From Ignavibacteria bacterium (GTDB lineage: Bacteria; Bacteroidota; Ignavibacteria; Kapaibacteriales; UBA961): a stretch of DNA of 64,000 nt. The notes beneath the pieces were generated by a model, which saw nothing but the letters and a program-made list of their open reading frames with translations, was not told where the DNA came from and searched no databases. The DNA lies in NCBI GenBank assembly GCA_016720145.1, contig JADJXV010000013.1:1-64000 (forward strand). The letters run 5' to 3'. A program made the translations under genes and the position numbers. Of the stretch, positions 58,140 through 64,000 are shown piece by piece (position 1 is the first letter of the stretch; each line of letters opens with the position of its first letter).

Positions 58140-58843
58140 TTACACATTTACTCCAAAGAAATAACCTACCAAAGCTGATAAGCCCATGGCAATAGATCCC
58201 CAAATCGTAATACGTACAATAGCTTTCTGTACGCTCGAACCTTCTGTTTTTGCTGAAGTTGTGCCTAATACGACGAGAAAAATTATGGTGAAACCATATA
58301 GCCAGTATTCCATTCCTTTTACGGGTGCAAAGAGTACTACCAAAAGCGGCAATACACCACCCACCGTGAACGAGGCGCCCGATGCAATGGCAGCTTGGAT
58401 GGGATGTGCTTGGCTGATTTCATTGATACCTAATTCGTCTCTACTGTGCGTTGCAAGTGCGTCTTTTTCTGTCAATTCAATTGCTACTTGTCTTGCTGTT
58501 TCTGCGGTTAGTCCTCGTTTTTCATAGATTTGAGCTAATAGATTCAACTCTTCTTCCGGCTTTTCTTTGAGCTCCAGTATTTCTCGTTCAATGTCAGCTT
58601 TTTCAGTGTCAGTTTGTGAGCTTACCGACACATATTCACCTGCAGCCATCGATAATGCTCCGGCTACTAGTCCGGCTAATGTAGCAAGTACAATGGGTTC
58701 ACGTGAGACACTTGCTGCTGCAACGCCGATAGCAAGACTTGAAATAGAAATTATGCCATCGTTTGCGCCTAACACGGCTGCTCTCGTAACCAATTACTTC
58801 TGTGAATATAATGGTTATCTAAATAATTGTCAATGGTAAGCAT
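58140..58843 (-). CDS. VIT1/CCC1-family iron/manganese transporter, frameshifted near 58784
   Basis: The main frame begins MVTRAAVLGANDGIISISSLAIGVAAAS (from 58793) and encodes five membrane helices with the cytoplasmic Glu-rich metal-binding stretch between helices 2 and 3 (KADIEREILELKEKPEEEL). The N-terminal residues typical of the family (HxxHRxNWLR) lie in another frame, from ATG 58843: MLTIDNYLDNHYIHRSNWLR. The join is at CGAGAGCAG (plus-strand 58780-58786); dropping one GA pair, or adding one G, merges the frames. Joined, the gene encodes about 234 residues. It should move Fe2+ or Mn2+ out of the cytosol. Confidence 0.85.
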
Positions 58844-58900
58844 TTGATTTGTGGTTAATGTTTTATAAAGTTTGACTCAATAGTTGAGCGCTAATGAAGG

Positions 58901-59060
58901 GAAAGGTCACCCCGATGCGGCTAGATGTTATTTCAAACATATACATTCCACAACCATGTCACCACAAAGGGTTAAGTAAATGTAGCCCCATCGGGGCGTC
59001 CTGTTTGTAGAGATGTGCTTCCTCCCACGATTGTGTAGCCCCATCGGGGCGACCTGTTTA
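58901..59060. repeat. Dispersed GCCCCATCGGGGC palindromes
   Basis: Two near-identical copies of GTAGCCCCATCGGGGCG-(T/A)CCTGTTT occur at 58982-59008 and 59034-59060, and a related CACCCCGATGCGG lies at 58905-58920. No gene lies in 58844-59172. Confidence 0.8.
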
Positions 59061-59172
59061 TACTTCTGTCCTGTCATTATCTAAACCATTCATCTACTAT
59101 TTGCCAAATAGACACTTGCTGAATAAGAAAATGGTCAATCATTGACTGAATTGTTTATCAAATTCTAATACT

Positions 59173-60033
59173 TTATGGTTTTACTTTCCAAATTTTGTCA
59201 GATGCATCCAAATACTCAGGCAATGCTGCCGAACCGAACCAGTTATACAACTCATAGTCGAGCAGTCCTTCTTTGATAGCCGTGTCGTTCTGTAATAAGC
59301 TTTTTGCTTCCTCGATAGTCTTTACATTAAGTATGAATATTCCTCGGTAGGTTTTGTCGTTTTTACCAAGCGGTCCTGCAACGATCATTTTTCCTTCCTT
59401 GACCAACAGATTAATATTCTCCATGTGCCCACGAAAGCTATTATTTATCAATGTCTTATCGGTGGTTAGATTTGTCCCTGTTTTGAGTAGAACTAATACA
59501 TATCCTTTCATTCCATAGTCATCACCACCTAATTTTTGCGCTAATACGGGGTTGTAATTCTGATTCTTTACCATTGTATCGTTGATAGGTTTTGAGGGTA
59601 CTTGCTTGTGCATGGTGAATGAAAAACCTTTCTTCCCACCATCGGAAACTTGAACATACATTTCAGTATCGCTTTTCTTGTGATACGCAATCTTTTTTGG
59701 GAAGTCGTGGAGAGGATTCTCAAAGGAATACACGCTGTCGGTCTTCGTGAGAATAAACGGTATGGGCTTGCCCTGATTTTGGCGGAGTACGGAGGCAGAA
59801 TAGGTGATGACTGAAGAAAGCTCCGCTACCTCAAGATATTCAGAAACAATCATTTGCCCGTTTTTCATCGAATAGGAAAATCCGCGAAGCGAACTTTCGT
59901 TCAGCTTGTCCCACCGTTCGTATTGTTCTTTATTCTCGACTTTCCATGTCCCTTCCAAAAAGCCGGGAAAGCTTGATTGAGCGAATGTCGTGTCCATGGT
60001 AAAAAGAAGTAGGAGTGTTACAATGTATTTCAT
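59173..60033 (-). CDS. Exported DUF6265-YCII fusion protein
   Basis: 286 residues from MKYIVTLLLLFTMDTTFAQ, a signal peptide. Residues about 22-150 resemble DUF6265 (FLEGTWKVENKEQYERWDK, NPLHDFPKKIAYHKKSD). Residues about 180-280 are a YCII-like domain (GYVLVLLKTGTN, HMENINLLVKEGKMIVAGPLGKNDKTYRGIFILNVKTIEEAKSLLQND). YCII proteins are usually single-domain cytosolic proteins, so an exported fusion is unusual. The function is unknown. Confidence 0.8.
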   Translation of the reverse strand: MKYIVTLLLLFTMDTTFAQSSFPGFLEGTWKVENKEQYERWDKLNESSLRGFSYSMKNGQMIVSEYLEVAELSSVITYSASVLRQNQGKPIPFILTKTDSVYSFENPLHDFPKKIAYHKKSDTEMYVQVSDGGKKGFSFTMHKQVPSKPINDTMVKNQNYNPVLAQKLGGDDYGMKGYVLVLLKTGTNLTTDKTLINNSFRGHMENINLLVKEGKMIVAGPLGKNDKTYRGIFILNVKTIEEAKSLLQNDTAIKEGLLDYELYNWFGSAALPEYLDASDKIWKVKP

Positions 60034-60094
60034 TGGGTATATAATATGTTGATGTAAAATGTTGTAATTAGTCATAGTTAACTCACGTACTTTC

Positions 60095-60210
60095 AGGTGC
60101 TCCACCTGACGTCAAAAACCTGCCAAATAAACGTTTGTAGATGGGGTCAAGCATACGTTTCATCGGTAAGTGTGTATGTTCGGTTGTAGTAACCGCCGGG
60201 ACGGAGAAAT
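60095..60210. repeat. Long dispersed repeat, copy A
   Basis: About 90 shared bases (CTGCC(A/G)AATAAAC ... TTTCATCGGTA ... CGGTTGTAG(T/C)AACCG ... ACGG) plus a CACCTGACGTCA flank match copies at 61498-61622 and 62329-62452. It lies 3' of the TPR gene ending at 60299. Confidence 0.85.
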
Positions 60211-60298
60211 CGAATGAGCAGTCAAAAAACATACTTTATCCGATATGTTGAGGACAGGCAGATTCTATACCGTTCAATCACTTACTCCTTTCATTCAG

Positions 60299-61313
60299 TT
60301 ACTCGGTTCGTATATTATTTGCATGTAAAATTTCCTTGAATTTATCAAAATGACCTGCTTCTTTCATTTTATGCATTATATCGTTGATCTGCGTTTCGGC
60401 ATCAGTTCTGTACGGAGAATTTTGCGCGATATATAAATTATATGCTTTGCACATATTATCAAGAGCTTTTTCATTATCATTCAGATAAATGAAATAGATA
60501 CGACCGACTCCGTAATATACTTCAGGATCATTCGGATTGGTGAGTGCAATTTTCTTATACGCGTCAATAGCTTTATCATATTGTTTGATATGTTCATACA
60601 CAATCGCAATGTTTTGGAGTGGTACTTGCCCTATTGGATCAATTTCCAATGATTTATTATAGGCATACAGCGCTTTATTATAATCACCTAATTTTCTGTA
60701 ACAGATGCCCACATTATCCCATGCAAATGCAAAATTTGAATCACTTTTTACTGCTTCTTCATAATATCCGACTGCTTTACTATAATTCTTGGTCCTTAGT
60801 TCATCATCACCTTTATTATAAAATTCAATTGCAATAGGATTTATCGAAAACGATGAATTACTCATTGCATCATTTGCTGCTACTAAATTTTTCAAGGACT
60901 TACAGTTTTTCATCAAATAACGTTCAATTTCGTAGTAATCTTTTTTGTATGTATCTGAATTTGGATCAATAACCAGAGGACCCTTATTCATCGTCACAGT
61001 TTTTTTACCATCCGGTGCTTTTTCTGCACCTTGTATCGCTTCTTTGATTGCATCACCAATTCCCAAGAAGCTGGAGGAAACCATATACAACGCCATTTGA
61101 TTTTTATACAATCATTATCTCGGCAGATACTTGCGACTGTAGTTTATTATACGAATGTAACGTATCAATGCATAAGCACGCATTGTCAGCCGCTTTCTTC
61201 ATCATTAGCGTTACTGTCGAATCATTAAACGGGTTAGCATCTTTTTTTGAATCTTGTCCGAAGCAATGGTAACAGATGCATGTTGTCAGCAAAATCGTAC
61301 AAAGTGTTTTCAT
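60299..61313 (-). CDS. TPR-repeat exported protein, frameshifted near 61101-61116
   Basis: The first frame starts MKTLCTILLTTCICYHCFG, a signal peptide, followed by a Cys-bearing helical region (NACLCIDTL...VSAEI). The second frame has four TPR units (AFAWDNVGICYRKLGDYNKALYAYNKSLEIDP, QYDKAIDAYKKIALTNPNDPEVYYGVGRIYFIYL). Adding one A at 61115-61116 and one at 61101-61105 gives a continuous EINDCIKNQMALYMV and a protein of about 338 residues. The Cys-Cys helix pair (CLCIDTL, NDCIKNQ) is a known FCB-group arrangement. It is probably a periplasmic or lipid-associated scaffold. Confidence 0.78.
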
Positions 61314-61497
61314 GTGAGTATAATAAAAAGTGCATTAGCATCCCATCTAACCTAGAACAATACCAATTAGTTGCATTCTAGATCGATCTGGCTTTATATG
61401 TCGAGATTGTTATGTAGTCGAATTAATCGCCAAATTGCGCTACACATGAGGTCAATGTACACGTCCCGTTAAGTACTACACCTTACGTCAATTTGAA
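61314..61497. other. Intergenic region, first part without recognised feature
   Basis: Upstream of the TPR gene. The segment at about 61463-61497 holds an extra partial unit of the CACCTGACGTCA-type repeat (CCCGTTAAGTACTACACCTTACGTC). The rest shows no gene. Confidence 0.45.
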
Positions 61498-61622
61498 TGT
61501 CCCATCAGTTACTACACCTGATTTCAATTAACTGCCGAATAAACATCAGTTGACGGAGTCAAGCAATCCTTTCATCGGTAAGTGTTTACGATCGATTGTA
61601 GCAACCGACCGGACGGGGAATT
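61498..61622. repeat. Long dispersed repeat, copy B
   Basis: This shares with copies A and C the order CTGCCGAATAAACATCAGTTGA - GGTAAGTGTTT - GATTGTAGCAACCGACCGGACGGGGAA. It lies 3' of the GNAT gene. Confidence 0.9.
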
Positions 61623-61672
61623 TTGGCAACTACTTTTTAGATGAAGTTTTTATTGATAATAGCCATATCGCT

Positions 61673-62200
61673 TCATAGTAACGTAGAAACTTCAAATTGC
61701 TTCACTATCTTTTTAGTCTCAGGATCATTAAATGATGTCTTGTACTTCCCATTGAATTTCTCAATGATTCTAAGTGAACCCCAATTGTCATCATCACAAT
61801 TTATTAAAACTACATCCAAACCAATGTTTTTAGCTTCAGCTAAACCAAGTTTCAATATTTTTGTTCCATAACCCATCTTACGGTGAGTCGATTTAATTTC
61901 ATAACCTATATGCCCTATCAATTGTAGAAAATCACTATCGACTCTATGACGAATCCGAAAAACTCCTACAACTTCATCTCTTTCATCAATAAGCCAATAA
62001 CTACTGCATGGAACCCGGTTTTCTGGTAGATTAACTCCTTCATGCGCCTCTTTTAACCGTAACAAGAACTCATCGAAGTTTTCTTCGGCAGTAGCATAGT
62101 GAACATACGACTCATATCCAGTAACCTTTACATCAAGTACAAAATCTAAAAAAGATGCTTTATAACTAACACTTGGCTCAATTAAACTAATATTCTGCAT
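61673..62200 (-). CDS. GNAT family N-acetyltransferase
   Basis: 175 residues. Motif A is GHIGYEIKSTHRKMGYGTKILKLGLAEAKNIGL and motif B is VLINCDDDNWGSLRIIEKFNGKY, as in the predicted RimJ-like/PA4866-like acetyltransferases. VGVFRIRHRVDSDF marks the central strand. The substrate is not known. Confidence 0.9.
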   Translation of the reverse strand: MQNISLIEPSVSYKASFLDFVLDVKVTGYESYVHYATAEENFDEFLLRLKEAHEGVNLPENRVPCSSYWLIDERDEVVGVFRIRHRVDSDFLQLIGHIGYEIKSTHRKMGYGTKILKLGLAEAKNIGLDVVLINCDDDNWGSLRIIEKFNGKYKTSFNDPETKKIVKQFEVSTLL

Positions 62201-62328
62201 GCTTCTTTATCTCCAAGTTCTTCATGATACTACAGTTATAACAAACAGAAATGAATATTGTAATCGAACGTGCTGATATGGGAAACAAATTTTTCTTCCC
62301 TCAGGTGTCACACTTTACGTCAATTTTC

Positions 62329-62452
62329 CGTCCCGTTAGGTGTTCACCTGACGTCAATTACCTGCCGAATAAACATCAGTTGATGGAGGTCAAGCATATG
62401 TTTCATCGGTACGTGTTTGCGATCGGTTGTAGCAACCGACCAGACGGGGAAT
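62329..62452. repeat. Long dispersed repeat, copy C
   Basis: Contains CGTTAGGTGTTCACCTGACG, then CTGCCGAATAAACATCAGTTGATGGAG and CGGTTGTAGCAACCGACCAGACGGGGAA. It ends exactly at the stop codon of the Cys-rich lipoprotein. Confidence 0.9.
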
Positions 62453-63039
62453 CAAAAGCTGTTTTTCTTGCCGAGTTGCGCGATTTTCGTTTTTAAGTAA
62501 TCTGCAAAATTCTTTATCTCTCCGGTCAATTGCGATGTCTGAAAGTCAATGTAGAATTTTTGCTTTGTATTGGCTTTTGTTATTTCAAAGTAAATTCCAC
62601 AACCGTCTGTGCAATCCGGGCAACCAAATCGTTCAGATGATTTACTTAATGTCAGTAATTCCACGGGAATATGCGAAGCAATATCGTGTCCAATGTCAAA
62701 ATGATATTTGTCGTTGAAATAAGTATTAAATATGATTTCCGATTTGTTAAAGTAGCTGTCAGTGAAGTCAGCTGAAAATGAGTTTTGATTACCGCCCATT
62801 GAGTACCGATACATCGTCGCACAATGGTTACCACATTCTCCGCAGTAAACGCCAAAAATAATTTGGTCTATAGTATTGTCGAGCTTGGATGGTGTTACTT
62901 TTTGAACTACTTCTATTGTTTCAGACTTGCCAGATAATGGAGATGGTTGTCTATTGCAGCTTGTCAAACAAAATAGTCCAACGATTAATGTCAGTCTTGT
63001 TAGTATCCTGATCTGTTGTGCAGTGCTAGAATAACTCAT
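62452..63039 (-). CDS. Lipoprotein with paired CxxCxxxC motifs
   Basis: 195 residues from MSYSSTAQQIRI, with a hydrophobic segment ending in the lipobox LFCLTSC, so it is lipid-anchored. Two Cys clusters of the same spacing occur, YCGECGNHCATMYRYS at about residue 75 and FGCPDCTDGCGIYFEI at about 145. A central beta region (FSADFTDSYFNKSEIIFNTYFN) lies between them. The paired clusters could bind a metal or be disulfide-linked. The function is unknown. The upstream in-frame start at 63111 would extend beyond the signal peptide. Confidence 0.7.
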   Translation of the reverse strand: MSYSSTAQQIRILTRLTLIVGLFCLTSCNRQPSPLSGKSETIEVVQKVTPSKLDNTIDQIIFGVYCGECGNHCATMYRYSMGGNQNSFSADFTDSYFNKSEIIFNTYFNDKYHFDIGHDIASHIPVELLTLSKSSERFGCPDCTDGCGIYFEITKANTKQKFYIDFQTSQLTGEIKNFADYLKTKIAQLGKKNSF

Positions 63040-63170
63040 AACTTGTTTGTAATGATGATTGTGATTCCTTCCTATGCAAGTTACCGATAATAAAGTATAT
63101 ACCCAAATCAATCAAAACGGCTCTTTATTTTCTACTACACTTCGAACGAACCCAACCAACCACAAAAAAC

Positions 63171-63206
63171 AAAAAAAAAGGTGCGCCCTATCCGGCGCAC
63201 CTTTTT
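63171..63206. terminator. Bidirectional rho-independent terminator
   Basis: GGTGCGCC pairs with GGCGCACC around CTATCC, flanked by AAAAAAAA and TTTTT. It lies about 90 bases after murD and upstream of the lipoprotein gene, so it should end the murD transcript. Confidence 0.85.
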
Positions 63207-63233
63207 AATTGAACTATCATCTCTTCCTCCCTC

Positions 63234-63272
63234 GGCTTGGACGGCAAGGGTGTCCGCAGGCGAGGTGTGGAA
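63234..63272 (+). repeat. Dispersed GC-rich repeat, copy 3 of 3
   Basis: GGCTTGGACGGCAAGGGTGTCC and CGCAGGCG match the repeat at 10751-10797 and 30519-30560. It is intergenic, just downstream of murD. Confidence 0.6.
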
Positions 63273-63293
63273 TGTGCAAGAGGAACCCCAATC

Positions 63294-64000
63294 TTACAAA
63301 CTGTGTACTGCTTCTTTGAAGCATTCGCCGCGGTGCTCGTAGTTGGCAAACATGTCGAACGATTTGCAGGCGGGGGAGAAGAGTACGACGCTGTTCGGCT
63401 CGGCATTGCTTGCGGCCAGCTCTACGGCGTGTTCCATCGACGTGGCTTTGATGCACCGCGTGGCAATGCAATAATGATCAAAAATGGCTTGGGCTTCTTC
63501 GCCGATGGCGATGATGGTGTGGACATTTGCCTTGACGAGTTCATCGAGGGAGGTGTAGTCGTTGCCGTCGCCGCGACCGCCAGCGATCCAGACGATGGGC
63601 TTTTGGTAACTTGACAGGGCGTACCATGCGGCGTTGATATTGGTAGCTTTGGAGTCGTTGATATAGTCCACGTCATGGAGAGTGCGAACGAATTCGAGCC
63701 GGTGTTCGACACCTGAGAAGCTCATGAGACTGTCGCGAATATTTTCGTTGCGTACTTCGAAAGCACGCGCTGCAAGGGCGGCTGCCATGGAGTTGTAGCG
63801 GTTATGCACTCCCGGCAAGCGCACATCATCAAATAGCATAAGTTCCTCCTCTGTATGCTGATTATCTGTGCGAATGTATATTTTTCCGTCTCGGCAATAC
63901 GCGCCCTGCTGCAAGGACTGAATGCTGAACGGCATGATTCGAGCGCGAGTAAATTCCGAAGCTGCTGCGGCTTCAGGATTGTCGGCGTTCAAAATTAACA
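63294..64000 (-). CDS. murD: UDP-N-acetylmuramoyl-L-alanine--D-glutamate ligase, C-terminal part
   Basis: The frame runs from the right edge and encodes the last 235 or so residues of MurD. The Mur-ligase central and C-terminal domains are visible: NADNPEAAAAS at the edge, RLPGVHNRYNSMAAALAAR (the loop after the catalytic domain), GVEHRLEFVRTLHDVDYINDSKATNINAAWYAL (the C-terminal domain start) and VVLFSPACKSFDMFANYEHRGECFKEAV, which lines the D-Glu site. MurD adds D-glutamate to UDP-MurNAc-L-Ala in cytosolic peptidoglycan synthesis. The N-terminal part is outside the window. Confidence 0.96.
   Translation of the reverse strand, partial: LILNADNPEAAAASEFTRARIMPFSIQSLQQGAYCRDGKIYIRTDNQHTEEELMLFDDVRLPGVHNRYNSMAAALAARAFEVRNENIRDSLMSFSGVEHRLEFVRTLHDVDYINDSKATNINAAWYALSSYQKPIVWIAGGRGDGNDYTSLDELVKANVHTIIAIGEEAQAIFDHYCIATRCIKATSMEHAVELAASNAEPNSVVLFSPACKSFDMFANYEHRGECFKEAVHSL

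Noticed and set aside
60095..62452. Integron attC sites
   Set aside because: CGTTAGGT in copy C resembles the core GTTRRRY, but the paired RYYYAAC/GTTRRRY layout is not found in the other copies and no integrase gene is present.

Overview
The window looks like a chromosomal segment from a Gram-negative member of the Bacteroidota/Chlorobiota (FCB) group, most likely outside class Bacteroidia (an Ignavibacteria- or Kapabacteria-like lineage). Supporting signs are a SusC/SusD-type TonB receptor pair, several large secreted proteins with C-terminal type IX secretion (T9SS) sorting tails, many Cys-anchored lipoproteins, and good purine-rich Shine-Dalgarno sites before many starts (Bacteroidia mostly lack these). 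The assignment is an inference; there is no rRNA in the window. Most genes are on the minus strand.

Layout. 1-16 kb: a large secreted BNR/PKD/LamG protein cut by the left edge, a THUMP-like methyltransferase, a DUF4382-like lipoprotein, an AsmA-like protein, an AI-2E family permease, an FKBP-TPR isomerase, a GNAT acetyltransferase, an MFS transporter and a secreted FG-GAP/UnbV/FN3 T9SS protein. 15.4-28.3 kb: a signalling and uptake block, with a tightly packed operon of TPR-adenylate cyclase, TlpA-like thioredoxin and redoxin, then SusD and SusC, then two TPR-histidine kinases, then a stand-alone UmuD-like peptidase. 28-41 kb: a lipoprotein, a Gfo/Idh/MocA dehydrogenase, an Omp28-like T9SS protein preceded by an array of palindromes, an AlkD-like glycosylase, DUF4197, SUI1, an alpha/beta hydrolase, a DUF1800-DUF1501 pair and a lipoprotein. 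41-53 kb: tRNA-Ser(UGA), an ACMSD-type decarboxylase, UppP, a GAF protein with a degenerate GGDEF domain, a SnoaL-like protein, an SGNH-like lipoprotein, TerC, an agmatinase-family enzyme and a 1387-residue CheB-CheR-PAS hybrid kinase. 53-63 kb: an accessory block of small same-strand genes (TfoX-like, DUF2200, VOC, AHSA1, DUF1801, terpenoid-toroid-like, VIT1-like, DUF6265-YCII fusion, TPR, GNAT, Cys-rich lipoprotein) separated by dispersed repeats. The right edge cuts murD.

Two overall patterns stand out. First, seven genes are broken by small indels. Six of these can be mended by changing the length of a mononucleotide run, which suggests consensus errors in the assembly rather than gene decay. 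Second, intergenic DNA is full of short palindromic repeats of at least six unrelated families. The most interesting biology is the TPR signalling block: three large TPR sensors share a similar TPR and linker design but have different outputs (cyclase or histidine kinase), and they sit around a SusCD pair and a thioredoxin operon.
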